In this document: one piece after another, positions 39,001-51,225 of the stretch
Numbering within the stretch: position 1 is the stretch's first letter
Layout: each line of letters begins with the position of its first letter
NCBI GenBank assembly: GCA_029207755.1
Contig: JARCOQ010000003.1
Span: forward strand, 86,261,994-86,325,993
DNA from: Chamaea fasciata
Lineage: Eukaryota > Chordata > Aves > Passeriformes > Sylviidae
DNA: 64,000 nt
Direction of reading: 5' to 3'
Notes under the pieces: model-generated
What the model saw: the letters and a program-made list of their open reading frames with translations, nothing else
Told to the model about the DNA's origin: nothing
Database searches by the model: none
Program-made: the position numbers and the translations under genes

Positions 39001-39404
39001 TTTTAAAGTTGATCTGTTGACTTGAAATAACTAAATATAAAAATGCTTTCAAAATGAATGAAAAAACATGGTTGTTTCAAACTGTATGTGGGATTTCCAG
39101 TGTTACATGGTAGAGGAATTTCACAGAACATCATTATGATTATTATTATTACCTAGCAAACATTTGACCAACTAAAACATAAATAAATTTTCAGAAATGT
39201 ATAGCAAGTATATAAATAACCATTCAATGAAGAGTCTATAGGATTTAATCCTGGGACCAGTATAATTTTCTCATCACACTTGCTAAATATTATAAACGTT
39301 CCCTAAGCTCAAAATGAGAGAGTTGTTTAAATGAACCATATGGTATTTCCATAAAATATAAACAAAATAGCACCTAGCAACAAGGTTTCTAATTTTTTTT
39401 TTTT
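36066..39404. other. Gene-free AT-rich stretch
   Basis: No gene or assignable repeat. Poly-A patches at about 38393-38402 and 38921-38932. Open frames (for example 36893-37099 minus and 37790-37996 plus, 68 codons each) look random. Confidence 0.6.
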
Positions 39405-39772
39405 TTTAAGGTTAGGAAGGGATTTAGAGAAGCAAGGAGAGATACGTATAAATACCTGGTTGGAGGGAAAAGAAGGTGAGAGACAAACTCTTCTCAGGGG
39501 TATTCACTGACAGGACAAGGGGCGATGGGCACAAACACAAGAAAGTCCATTTAAATTAAGAGGGTACTTTTTCACTGTAAGGTTGGTTGAGCACTGGAGC
39601 GGGTTGCTCAGGAACATGCCACTGTGTCCTCATCCTTGGAGATATTCAAAACCCAACTGAACATCCTCCTGAGCAAGCTGCTCTAGCTGACCGTATTTTC
39701 AGCAAGAGAGTGTTGAACTACAGAGTATCCATAGAACTTCTTGAGTTTCTACTATTCTGTGATGCTGTGCAT
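39405..39772 (+). mobile_element. CR1 3' end, plus strand
   Basis: Plus-strand CR1 3' end. 'GTATAAATACCTGGTTGGAGG' (39446-39466), 'TGACAGGACAAGGGGCGATGG' (39508-39528), 'TTGGAGATATTCAAAACCCAACTGAACATCCTCCTGAGCAAGCTGCTCTAG' split over 39636-39686, and a degraded tail 'ACTATTCTGTGATGCTGTG' (39750-39768). It corresponds to the ORF2 C-terminus and 3' UTR and is 5'-truncated. A poly-T tract sits just upstream at 39396-39408. Confidence 0.9.
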
Positions 39773-42440
39773 TTTTGCTCTCTGCCTCCATAAAGAGAAA
39801 TTGTGTGGCCGTCATTCAAGACAGATGCAGAAGTTTTCACTGAAGGATTTCGGGAGCAATTTTCCAAAGCATGAATTGTTTCTGCTTTTCACCATTTACC
39901 TCACTGATGCACAGCTAAATACATTAAGGAAATATACACAATTATAGTCACAAACCCACCCACTGATGCCAGCAGCTCTGCAGTGTAACTTTCTCATGTT
40001 CATTAACGTAACACTAATTTAATTGGTTTTGTACATGACTGAATTTCTTTTTTTCCACTTGAAATATCATTCTTTCAATAGCCTTGTTCTACCACGACTT
40101 CAATAAAGGAAACAAAGGAATATCCAACTGCGCTGCACATAATGAGCATCATGAAATGTCACAGCATGTTTTAACAGAGACATATTCTACAGCAATGACA
40201 AAAGATATTCTAAAAAACATTTTTAATTTAATTTCAGTTTAAATTATATTAAAAAAAGAAAGTAACAACAACAAAAAAAATCCCTAAAAATGTCAGGCAA
40301 TTTCAGGGAATTCTGAAAAGGCTGCTGAACAAAGAAGAAAAAGATCTCTGTGATGTTCGCAATCCACTGAGTGCTGAAGGTGAGAAAACTTTCTGGTGAA
40401 ATATCATCACATTTCTGCCTTTTATAGAATTTTTCAACTGATCTCAGTGGTCATTGTCAGAGATATTAAATTGTTCCCTATGGACATAACATTGGATGTA
40501 CTGCAGTCTTTATGTCTCGCATAACTAATATATAGTTTTAAGCCAAATAACTTATGTCTTGTATTGATAAATAAGACTTAAATATCTACCCTTTCTTCAC
40601 AGTACTCTGTTCAACTATTTCCCAAACACTTAGCTTTCAGTTCCTGGGTCTGATCTTAGTGTCTGCTGAATATAAATTCATAATATACTAGTTTACTGAC
40701 AAAAATAATTAAATTAATAATATGTTTTCTTAAGTGCTCTGCCAGCTATCTTTTGTGATCCTAAAAATTAAAAGGACGGTTGAGTATGTACAGAGGCTCT
40801 GAAAGAATGTATAGTTTCACACCTTACTGATGGGAAAATGAATGTACATGGGTCCCCAGCTGCAACAGATTCCTCATCTTTAAAATGATTTGAAATAGGA
40901 GATATATGGACAGGCTGTGAATAAAAAGCTTATCAGTATCATTTATGTTCATATTTGTAAAATCAAAGTGCACCTAGAAATTTTCCAAGGGAGCAGCACA
41001 GCAGAACATAGGAGCCATTCCTAAATAAAATATAGCATTTGCATTATTTTGTGATTCATAAGAGAAATTAGCACTTTTAATTATGCAGATAAATAAATGG
41101 ATGGAAAGAATTCTTCATTCATGATATAACTTAAAAATCAGGAAATTCTAAGGTCAAAAATCTTGAGTTTATTGCAAATATAAATCTAGAGTTTTTTAAG
41201 CAAACAAAAATGCTTATTCCTGAATTACTCTTATTCTCACGACAACTTTCTTCCATAGCTGAGTTAAATTTTGTTTCTTGAAGTCATTCATGAGAATGTA
41301 ATGATATATAACTGTAGAGAAAAAAGTTTAAGTGGTATAGGATTTTTTTATCTGATTTGGAGATTAGATTTCCTATGGTCTATAATTTGTCAAGAGTGAA
41401 AAGAAGACTAATGATAATCATAGAATTGAAGCTGTGATGGTAAAAGGAAGAGACAGAAAATAAAGTGCAATTCAACTCTAAAGAACTGTTCCTGAGATGC
41501 CAGCATACAACTTCTATCTCCCTCAATAAATTTTCTGTGCACAGAATAAGATAAACTATTATCCCTAATGATTAATTTCTTACTATAGTCCACAGATTAA
41601 AATACATGTAAGAGGAGATGGGATGGATAAATCATTCTGTCTGGTTAGTAATTTTTTTATGTGTATTTGCATATCTAAATATATGATCCCATCACTGTAA
41701 GACTATGTCAAAAGTTTCCATTTTAACTCACATAGGTATCTGTTACCAAAAACCTGAAAATTCAAAGTGAGTTGTGAGGAAGGTCAAGTTTGATTAGACA
41801 GACTTTCAAATCAAAATACTTCATATATCCTTCATTCACCAAATCCACTCAAATAATGCTATAAACAAGGCTATTTCAAAGATTTGCAAGTCTTCTGCAC
41901 TATCTGTATGAAGAAGTATCCTGTTAAATTCTCAGACTAATGCTCTGTGAGTGTGGGCTATCTAGTTTTGTCTTTTATTTTTTCCAAAGAGTTTATTGAC
42001 TAACAAAAATAGCATATTAAAGGATTAATTAATACTCAAAATTGTAGCTCTGTAGCCCAAGAAATATATCATTGATATGAGTAATAAAAGATACAGGCTT
42101 TTGCCACCATTGAAGCCTGAAGACTTGTGTAGACTTGGCATGAGCTAAGTTTAGGTTGTTTAAACTGTCATAATAATTGCTTAACAATTGGGTAATGACT
42201 AAGTCTCTTGGGAGTTTGGTTACGTTCATGAATATGATATATGATGTTTAACAAATGTGTGCAGAGGATCAGTGAAGAAAGAGCAAGTAAGACTGCATTA
42301 GCAAATTTGTGAAAGTCACACTGAGCAGATCAAAGACAGAGAAGGAAGAAATCTTTCTCCATCAAACCTGCTGTCCCTCAGTAAAGAACATCTGTCATTA
42401 CCAGCCCTTTGGAACCTCCAGTATCCATCTGGAGTAAGGT
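39773..42440. other. Gene-free AT-rich stretch
   Basis: No gene or assignable repeat. Short A-rich patches at 40250-40290. Confidence 0.6.
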
Positions 42441-42446
42441 GGGTAC
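42441..42446. repeat. Target-site duplication, left copy
   Basis: GGGTAC immediately before the LTR, identical to 43091-43096. Confidence 0.85.
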
Positions 42447-43090
42447 TGCGGCAGTGTGTGTCCTCCTGTGCCAGGCTAGCCCCTGACACGCCCCCACAGG
42501 ATATCGGTGGGATCTTTATGCCAGCCGCTCTGCCACTGAACTGTGGTGGAGACAATGAGAGGCGGGACTCTTGGAGGATTCAACTGGGTTTCGACTTTAT
42601 TGAGGGGATCCTCACCTTCAGCCCAGAGCCTCAGAGAGACCCTGAGCCTCCAATAACAGGGGGTTTTAAATGAGAGGTGGGACTCGGGGTGGGTTTACAT
42701 GGGTCCATTGGGGAAAGGGAGGAGGGGATTCATTAGCAAAACAGACATTGACAGAAACCAGTAGCAAAAGACTGGGAGGGGAGAACCCTCCAGCCAGCCA
42801 GTCATCTGGAAGCTCCTACCGAAGCTTCCAGACTTGGGGGACAGGCCCTGGGTGACTGGCAGGGACAAGGAATCTCCCTGAGGGATGATAGACAACCAAC
42901 CAAGGCAGGAAAGGATAGCCAATAGGATGCTGTAACTGGGGAGACAGGGAGAGGAACAGGGGGAGGTTGTGCCATGAGGGAGACTAAAAATAGAACTGGG
43001 GTACAGTGAACTGAACTGAAATACATGGAACCAAAGTACATAGAACAACTGCAATACATTAACTTAACATAAACCTCTTGCACCGCCACA
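42447..43090 (-). mobile_element. Solo LTR of an endogenous retrovirus, minus strand
   Basis: A 644-bp GC-rich island bounded by TG...CA with an imperfect terminal inverted repeat (minus strand begins TGTGGCGG and ends CTGCCGCA) and a perfect 6-bp target duplication (GGGTAC). Orientation is set by promoter and polyadenylation elements on the minus strand. There are CCAAT-box-like CTATTGG complements in U3 (about 42919-42925) and a TTTAAAA box (42664-42670). Just downstream is AATAAA (complement TTTATT at 42596-42601), which gives a short R region. A 6-bp duplication is usual for beta/alpharetrovirus-like (ERVK/ERV2) elements. No gag, pol or env lies beside it: a solo LTR left by recombination. 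Antisense frames (42695-43054, 42802-43089) are spurious. The family name is not assigned. Confidence 0.85.
42554..42685. repeat. 17-bp direct repeat flanking the R region of the LTR
   Basis: AATGAGAGGYGGGACTC occurs at 42554-42570 (Y=C) and 42669-42685 (Y=T), 115 bases apart. One copy touches the TATA-like box, the other lies in U5. Confidence 0.85.
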
Positions 43091-43096
43091 GGGTAC
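43091..43096. repeat. Target-site duplication, right copy
   Basis: GGGTAC immediately after the LTR, identical to 42441-42446. Confidence 0.85.
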
Positions 43097-44439
43097 CATC
43101 AGACTCAGGACTTAGGCAGTGTAAGATTGAATATAGCACCGGAGAAAAAAGGGTAAATAGAGGAAAAGGGGGGTTTTTTTGTGTATGACAGTGATAAACT
43201 TTGCTGAAAGGGATTTTAGTTCATTCAATATATAATTAGCATTAGTTTTACAGTAAGTTTACTGATACTCATGTGAGGCCATTCTCTTTTACCCATTTAG
43301 TTTTTAATGCAATATTAAAGGTAGGAAATGTAAGCTCTATGTCAATGGTGAATGTTGTCATTTGACACACTGGATTACCTCAGGCAAATACTTTACCTAA
43401 TAAGATTTTGTTTGTGTGCTTGTTGGCATTATTTTTCCTTTTGGTCCAGAGCTATATTAAAAGTTTATTTATAGCTAAACACTCAGTCAGAAACATACTT
43501 ATCTAGAAGTATAACAGTAATAATGCCCTAACACCCCAGACCTCCTCCTTACAACGTAACTCATGTGTAAATGCTTATTAGTCTTCTATTTGTATCTATT
43601 AATATATTAATATTTTCTTATATTAATCAGCTTTATGGATAACTCTTCTGTGTTATCCTGATTCAACTTTGTCTTGGTGTATATGGTCAAAACATGTTAC
43701 ACAAAGGTAAACCATTTATGCTGGATGTATTCCTGAATTTAAATGCACTTTGTTAAGCATACTCATACATTTAGAAACATAAACACAAATAAGTTTTAAT
43801 TAATATTAACCCTAGTTATTTTTCTTTTAATTCAATGTAGACCAGTGGTTGTCTTTCAGTACTGTGTTTAATGTAAGGTCTGCTGTATAGAAAGAGTTAC
43901 TGCAATTATTTAAATACATTTATAATATGGTCTGTGGTCCCATTGTGCCTGTGTATTATATGTATTTTTAGTGCATGGGTTTGATTTTAATCCACATTTT
44001 GAATGTTTTTCATATGACATATGACTATAGGGTCACAGTGATGGAAATAAAATTATTGGAACCCTACAGCTTAGTGCTTGCTTGCTTCTTTTTTTCTCCT
44101 CAAGTTTAGTAAAAAGCATATTCAAACTGATTTGGAGCTCTTTGTGAGTATTCAAAGCTTACTAATCCTGTTCTCTTCTTTTTCACTCTCCTAGGGTGCT
44201 TTATGCTTACTTTTGTAATTGGTGACTATGCTTAGTGACCATGAACTATGCTTAATTAACAAGGTCATTTGATTCTGTTACAATTTGAAGTTAGAAATAT
44301 GTTTGCTTCTCTTTAGAGACTCAATTTTAGTGTCAAATTAATGAAGACTAAAGTCCTACTGATGACAATAATGATTGCTCATTTAAGAACATTTGCAAGT
44401 AAGTAATCTCTAAATTCTTGTTCTAATTTCAGCCCAGGA
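43097..44439. other. Gene-free AT-rich stretch
   Basis: No gene or assignable repeat. A G/T run sits at 43168-43180. Confidence 0.6.
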
Positions 44440-44952
44440 TGTGACAGGGCACAGCCTGGAGCCATGCGGGTGTATCTAGGTTGTTATTCTGTACCACACA
44501 CATCATTCCTGGAGTGTAGAAGTAGGCCATTCTGAGAAGGAGGAGTCCACAGCCATTTTGTCCTTTTCCAAGGAGCAAGCAGTGAATGGAGTGGTGGGGT
44601 AATGCTGGTCCTCACTGAAGGGTTTGTCTGTTTTGTTTTTCATTGTCTCGGGCTTGGGGAAAAAATGTATGAACAGAGAGTCCAGGGGCCATTTTGTTCT
44701 TTGTCTCTTTGATGGGCTGTGGCCACATCAGCTCAGACTTGGTGAGCATCCTGCATGTAATCACTCTCTTTTATACACTGTTGTTATTTACATTGTTGCT
44801 GTTATTGTTTGCTTTCTTATCTCATTACTGTTTCTAGTAAATTGTTCTCTCAAGCCATAATCTCTACCTCAGAATATCTCTGCCTATTGTCTCTCACCTG
44901 AAGGGGTAGAAGGAGGGCTTAATTTTCAGCTGGGCATTTTTCCATAACTCAG
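44440..44952 (+). mobile_element. ERVL-like LTR relic, plus strand
   Basis: Resembles the R/U5 side and part of U3 of avian ERVL-like LTRs. There are 'GCCATTTTGT' stretches (44544-44553 and 44688-44697) and a T-rich segment, then 'TTTCTAGTAAATTGTTCTCTC' across 44831-44851. That segment corresponds to the family's polyadenylation signal region and its T-T-C-T stretch. The terminal part has 'GGGCTTAATTTTCAGCTGGG' (44916-44935). The left limit is a possible TGTGACAG at 44440 and the right limit is approximate. No target duplication was found. An open frame at 44624-44860 (78 codons) is fortuitous. Confidence 0.6.
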
Positions 44953-45817
44953 TAATTTTATTGACTTTTCTTTAATTGGTGCTTTTAGCACCCAGAGAAT
45001 TGAATTTCTATTTATTCCTAAAGTCAGTATATCAATTCAGAAGTGAAAATAAAACATTGGTATTTTATGTAAAAATTCTTTGCTATTTCAAATTTCCAGG
45101 GAAAAACATAGTCAATTTATGTTAAATTTCTGTGAAAGAAATAATAATTTTATATGGGTTTGAATTTTTTTTTTTTTTTTGTATCCAAGGTCAGCTTTTA
45201 TGTATTACAGTGCTTTATTCTTAAAACTACTGTTATTTGCCTCAATGTTAATGGTTCCTGTTTCTTGGGAGAACTAGGAAGTAAACAAAGTGGATATCTG
45301 CAATTTTTCTACTGTTGTACTTAGTCTTCCAGAGCTTCAGGTAGTAAAATAGATTACAGTCTTGCATACATTGCTGTGGCCTTTGTTTTCAGCATGGAAA
45401 CTGAAATATTTAAATTTACTCACTTATGAGCAGAAACAGAGAAAACAATTTAACAGTATATGTATATTGAGAAGGAAAACAAAACTAGACACTGGGGAAG
45501 AAGTTTGAAAAAAAAAGTGTTCTAGCTGTGGCTACCTGGTGCAGCTCAGAATACACTCTGATAATGTTTGTTAAGAAATGTAAAAATGGTATCTACGTGT
45601 TGAATTCTGATTTTTCATCTCTGATTGCTAAGTAACACAAAATTTGACAGACTGCACTAAGGACACTAGATAAAAAGAAAAAAAATGCAGGTCACTTTTA
45701 AAGAGATAGAGACAAAAGGAAAGAAAGGAAAGGAATAAAATTCGGATACTTAAGAAAAGAATGGAAACAAAGAGGAGAAAGCAAAAGAAGTGGACATGGG
45801 TAATATGAAATGGTAAG
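44953..45817. other. Gene-free AT-rich stretch
   Basis: No gene. Poly-T at 45165-45180; purine-rich patch at 45700-45790. Confidence 0.6.
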
Positions 45818-46022
45818 TCTGAATCATGGAATTGTTTATGTTGAAAGAGATCCATAAGATTATTGAATGAAAATGTTGAGCTAACATTACTGAGTCCAAA
45901 TGCCCCTAAATGCCACATCTGTGTCTTTTAAACATTCCCAGGGGTGGAGACTCATCCTCTTCCCTGGGCACCCTGTTCCAGTGTTTGACAGCCCTTTCAA
46001 GAAAGAAGCTTTTCCTTGATCA
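45818..46022 (-). mobile_element. CR1 3' end, minus strand
   Basis: Reverse-oriented CR1 3' end: 'GAATCATGGAATTGTTTATG' (45821-45840) is the complement of the tail. 'CCTCTTCCCTGGGCACCCTGTTCCAGTGTTTGACAGCCCTTTCAAGAAAGAAGC' split over 45957-46010 corresponds to the WNRLP...V-T-E-R-F region of ORF2. It is 5'-truncated and decayed. Confidence 0.82.
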
Positions 46023-49000
46023 TATACAAAAAAATTTGTGGGAAAGAAAAATGAAGTGAATTGTGTATGTTTACTTTCAGATTAACATATTCTACTGGGT
46101 TTGGTTAGTTACTTATCTTTCATAAAACTCATCCATATTAGGTGGAAAATTTAATCTGGTTTATAGTTAACTGGTCCTAATAAACGTGTATTAGGACGCA
46201 CATTAAGATAGAGAAGTGGAGAAGGTAAGATATTCCATGTTTTAATTGTTGCACAAGCATCTATTAGTAGTTTTTAAATCTCTCACTATCTTTTAAAAGA
46301 CTCTTCTTTTTGTAAACATTTCTCCTATATCACAGAACCTTGTTTTTCTTTTCTTTTTTTCAAAGACAGGAAGGATAACATCAGCTCCTCTGCAGCTTAA
46401 GAGGAGGGAGTGACTCAGCAAATGGAAGGGTCTAGGATGGAATAATTTATGCTATATCACACAGGATTTACATATTTAAATATGGACAGAACTTGGGGTT
46501 TCTTAGCTCTGTATTATAGTGCAGATTACTGCACCATTTTTGATTTCTAGTGTATCTTCTGATGAAGCATATCTGAGTCAATGTGTTGACTATTTAAGAT
46601 GTATATTTAGAGTATTTCACCAGCTATGGTTGTAAATGACCCATGTAGAAGAACACAGAAGTGGTGTTCAAGGAGTACAACAGAAGTGAGATGTAAATTC
46701 AGTCTCTGAATTGATGGCTGGTTTTCAAGTTAGATGCACAACAGAATAGTTTCTTGAATCAGGGTTTAAATATTTCTATTTTTAATAGAGCTAATATTTT
46801 TAAACTTTTGTTTAGAGGAAAAAGATGTCTTTTGAAATGATTAGCATTTACAATGTCATTATTTTAGAATGCTTCAGTGTTTATTCCTTGATGAAAATTC
46901 TTGGTGCATAATATAGAATATTAAAAATTCAGAATTAGGTTGAATTTAGAAATTAGATTGAAATAGTTTCCTTTAAAAAAAACCAAAACACTTTTTACTT
47001 AGACCTAAAAGAACTAAAGATTTCTTTTTATCGGAATACTAAAAATAAATCTATTGGAAGAAATAATGCCTGTATAAATATCTTGTTGAATACCAAGCAC
47101 TGATGATCAAACACCTGGTCAATATTAACCTAAGTATTATTTGGAAAGCCTCTGTTATACAACTTTTTTTTTTTTTTTTTTTTTTTAAGTTTAGGTCATC
47201 TAGTAGGCCAGACATTAGGATGTATGTGCAGTGTTTAGTGCTCTTCAACAGGGGGCAATAGAAAAAGTTAATATTTATGCTGCTTTGTTACAAATGGCAG
47301 ACTGTATTGGCCTTAGCAAAAGAAAGTGAAGAATAAAGAAAAGGAGTTGAGGATGCTCCTTGGCTGACCTGTATCACTTAACTTTGTTTGAGAGGTAATT
47401 TGACTTATTTAATGACAGAGTATTTGCATTTTTATTTTTCACCTTTTTTTTTTTTTTAAATTTTGCAGTTGCAATAATGCGTATGTCTTGGACATACTTA
47501 ACTGTCTTCTCCCTGGATAACTAGAAGTTTGATTATGATATATATTATATTGGAGGCTAAATTTGGAACTGAAGTAGGAGTAAATAATCTTATACAATTT
47601 TTGACCTTTTCTCTGTGTTTCTAAAAATATTTAATTAAATATCAAGCTTAGTGGACTGGAATAATTTTTATTATAATTGTCTGGGGAAGATATCCCTTTA
47701 TAGGATAGCATGAAAGATGTCTTCTAAAGTTTGATTTAATATTTATTAAGTTTTGCTTCTTAAAAAAAAATCTTTTTTCAACTTTCTCTTCATGACTGGC
47801 AATAGTTATAGGCATAATTAAAAGTAGATCTTTCAGCAAGTTAATTTCAAATCCTAGTCATAATATAGTAAATGAAATAGTTTTTTAATAAAATCAAGCT
47901 ATTTATTCCGAGGTGCCATTGTGACCTGGTTGAGATATTCTGCAAGCTTCTTTGAATTTCTGCCCAATGTTTCATCTGTAGACTTAAAAACAAAAACCCA
48001 CCCAATTTTTCAAAGTTTAAATTTTACATATTTTGTTTAAGAACATTTTTTTTCGGCCTAGCATAATGATTTTCTTCCTACCAAGTATCTTGTAGTAGTA
48101 CAAATTTAATTTTTTGTTACCCACTATTGTCAAGTGTATTAATTGTAATACTTGGAAATTTAATTGCTGGACTCAAACGTGGCAGGCAGACAGCTATGGA
48201 CAGGGCTGTAAAACTGAAGCAATAAATTGCAAGAGAAAATTCTATCTTTCCCAAAGAAAAGATGATGCTGAAATTTACTTTATAAAGTATATTTGAACAC
48301 CAAAGGAAGTTATTGATTTTGCTGGTCACTTTTCATTGAACCGATACCACTGTAAATGCATTGATTCCAGAAAAGCTAATTCTGATAAGCATAATTTTAG
48401 AAAATATAGTAAAACAGCAATTTTACCAAGTCAATGAACTAATGCTTATAATCTGATTTTTATGCTACAGTTTCATCCACTCTCTTAGTTGTTTCATTGG
48501 TCTTTTCTTCAGTTTGTTTTATTTTTGGATAACTCGTTTTAATATGCTCTTATGTCAACTTTAATATGAGTCACTAATGCAAAAAAATTTGGATAATGTT
48601 TTCTACCCTGTAGTCCTGATTTTGACCTGTCAAGTCAGAAGTTAGAAGTTAACAAGTTAACTTTTGTTTGAAGTTAGTCTTCCACTTAATATTTAGAGGC
48701 AATGATATCAGTCTTTTACTCATACTAGGTGAAGTGACTGCTCAGAAGAGTGAATTTTTTAGTTACACAAACCAGTGCTCACAAATGCTCAAGCAATGAA
48801 TTTCTTCCTGGTTTTCCTGATGTACATTAGGGAAGATATACTATAATGTTAATATTTTTTCATTTGTACTTGATTTTTGTTCAGTTACCTTGAATTGTTA
48901 TTTTGTTTTGCTTTTCCAGTTCCACTGAATGCTGGTTTCCCAGTCTAGAAGAATGACTTTTATACTGGACTTCTATTTGCTCTAGAACTGGCAAATTTGG

Positions 49001-49194
49001 GTTTAAAGCTCTTAGTTAGCTCTTTCCTTTGGTATTTAACCTTTGTGAACAATGAATAACTTACTATCCTTCTAATGATTTTTTTCCCCCTACAGTTCAA
49101 CTCTTGGTCCGTGGCAATGACTTCCCTCATTCTTTGTGATCCTGGTGAAGGAGGAAATGGTTCTGCATAGTACCACAAGCACCCAGAAATCATT
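46023..49194. other. Gene-free AT-rich stretch
   Basis: No gene or assignable repeat. Poly-T tracts at 47164-47186 and 47443-47457. Confidence 0.6.
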
Positions 49195-49505
49195 CAAAGT
49201 GTTTTATTCTCTCCTTTTAGAGGGCTTTTCTGAGAGAATATAATTTTCTCCATCCTTGCTGGTTTTCCTTGCTGTGTAGCTAGCGCTCAGGGGGTCCCAG
49301 CAGCAGACTGGGGCAGGGACCAGAAGTTGTGGGGGGTCATCAGGAGTCCGTCAGGGCAGGGCCTAAGTCCAACCAGGAGCAGGGCAGCCAGGGGCACTAG
49401 GGCAGATCCAGCTTTTGGGAATCAGACACATCCCTGGAGATAGGGTCAGGCTGGGCTTTTGGCTGAGACTGACTGCAATCTGGTTGAAGCTGGGCCATGT
49501 ACTTC
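49195..49505. other. GC-richer patch of unknown origin
   Basis: A roughly 300-base island that is much more G/C-rich than its surroundings, with 'CTCAGGGGGTCCCAGCAGC' (49289-49307), 'GGGGGGTCA' (49332-49340) and 'CAGGGCAGGGCC' (49353-49364). At its left edge the complement of AATAAA occurs (TTTATT, about 49202-49207). By composition it could be an old LTR fragment on the minus strand or a degraded GC-rich minisatellite. I do not recognise a family and no long open frame crosses it. Confidence 0.4.
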
Positions 49506-51114
49506 ATTGATAGCCAACACTCTTCATAAATAAATTAAATGTTCTGGAAAACAAATGAAAAAATTGTTCATAACAATTAGTATACATAAACACATTAGGA
49601 ATGTTTCTGTATCCTTTTGGTGTTCAATAATTGTAACATTTTTCGACAGTTGTGTTCTTTGATACAATATTTTTACATAACACCATAAAATGATGTTCAA
49701 AAGATCTTGTGTGGAGGTTTTCATAAATGAGGGATATTTCTGCTGATAGAAATTTCATCATGCCAAACTGCTTATGGAAACTGTGGACATAGACCCGTTT
49801 CGGCATCAAAATAAGGAGTGAGGATGATTGAATTTTTTTTACTAAATGAATGTTCTATTCAATCTAAACAATTCAGTACAGTTAGTTCTAATAAAACACT
49901 TTTTGTAAGTAGTTTTCAAAGGCCAATAGCTTATAGTCCTTTTTTTTTTTTTTAATGAAGAAACCCTGAACCCAGTAGTCATATTTCACAAATCTGGCCA
50001 TATTAAAAGCAAGTCTTGCAGTACAAACTACAAAAAAGCTTGTCTGGCTTTGTGCTGCCATCTTAACAAAGTGAAAGGTTCTACCAGGCAGCAGTTTATT
50101 CATGCGCATTACCTAGAGGTGGAACATGAATGAAAAACTTAGACTAGATACCTCATTATTAGTTTTATAAACTGATTTTCACAAACACTGGCAGAAAAAA
50201 ATATTGACAGAAAAACTTACTAGTAAATATGCAAACCTTAGTGATCCTTTAGGTCGTTTTCATGATCGTATTGAACTATTTCAATTAAAAATAGATAACG
50301 GAAAATTAATCTAGAATAAATGATCCAACATTTACACTTAAAAATAAAAATTTGTTTGTGATATACAGTTTTAACATGATAATACTTGGATTTTGTCATT
50401 GGCTGCCTTTTTTAACTATAGCATTTATTGAGTTTTTCACAGAGTATCTACTTTGTGGACAGCAGGGGAAACCACTGGATTTCCTGGCATGGGAACACCT
50501 ATGGAACTGTTGTAATGACAGTTAAAATTGCTTTTTCCTTTGTTTCAGGGGAACTTGCAAATCCTTAGAAAAAGAGAAGTGCTGAAGGCAATCTTATTGT
50601 AGATTTTATTTACAAGAGATCATTTAAAGTACAGTTTCTTTAAGAATTCTTTTTTATTGTTTTTTGGGGGTCTTCCACCAAACTGGATCATCTGATTGGT
50701 TCATGTATGAATATTGTCAAAATAATAGAAGTAATATTTGAATGAGTGATCAAGACTGCCAGATGATGTGAGGAGTGGATGAGCAGATGACTTTTTCTCT
50801 ATTCTGTGGACAATTGCATTATGTTAATGCCCACTATCTAACACAAGGTATTTAAATTTGAAAGAATAAATATTAGAGAGCTAGTCTCTCTTATTTGAGA
50901 TTTTAGGTACAGTCAATTCAAACAGTCCCTCATATAAATATGTAGATATGAAGCAATATTAGTTATGTGAAATTGGCTATAAAATAGGAAAACTATGTAA
51001 GTGTCCTAACAGCATTTCCTGCATGCAAAAAATTTCAAAATATTCTCGAATGTATAGACAGCAAATTTTTATAGCCAATTCTCAGAAGCTTTAAGAACAT
51101 TAATAAAAATTCAA
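49506..51114. other. Gene-free AT-rich stretch
   Basis: No gene or assignable repeat. Poly-T tract at 49940-49953. Confidence 0.6.
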
Positions 51115-51225
51115 ACTCAGCTGGACACGGCTCTTTAGCAGCATGCTTTGACTGGGTTAGCTTTCTTCAATGGGTTGGATTAAATGACCTCTGAAGAGCT
51201 ACTCTAACCTAAAATATTCTACAAT
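51115..51225 (+). mobile_element. CR1 3'-end scrap, plus strand
   Basis: 'CTGGACACGGCTCTTTAGCA' (51121-51140) matches the CR1 'CTGGACACGGTCCTGAGCA' landmark, followed by 'GGGTTGGATTAAATGACCTC' (51173-51192), the usual GGGTTGGACTAGATGACCTC motif. The tail is degraded. Confidence 0.82.

Noticed and set aside
42695..43089. 119- and 95-codon minus-strand frames
   Set aside because: They fall inside the U3 of the solo LTR and show no retroviral or host protein motif.
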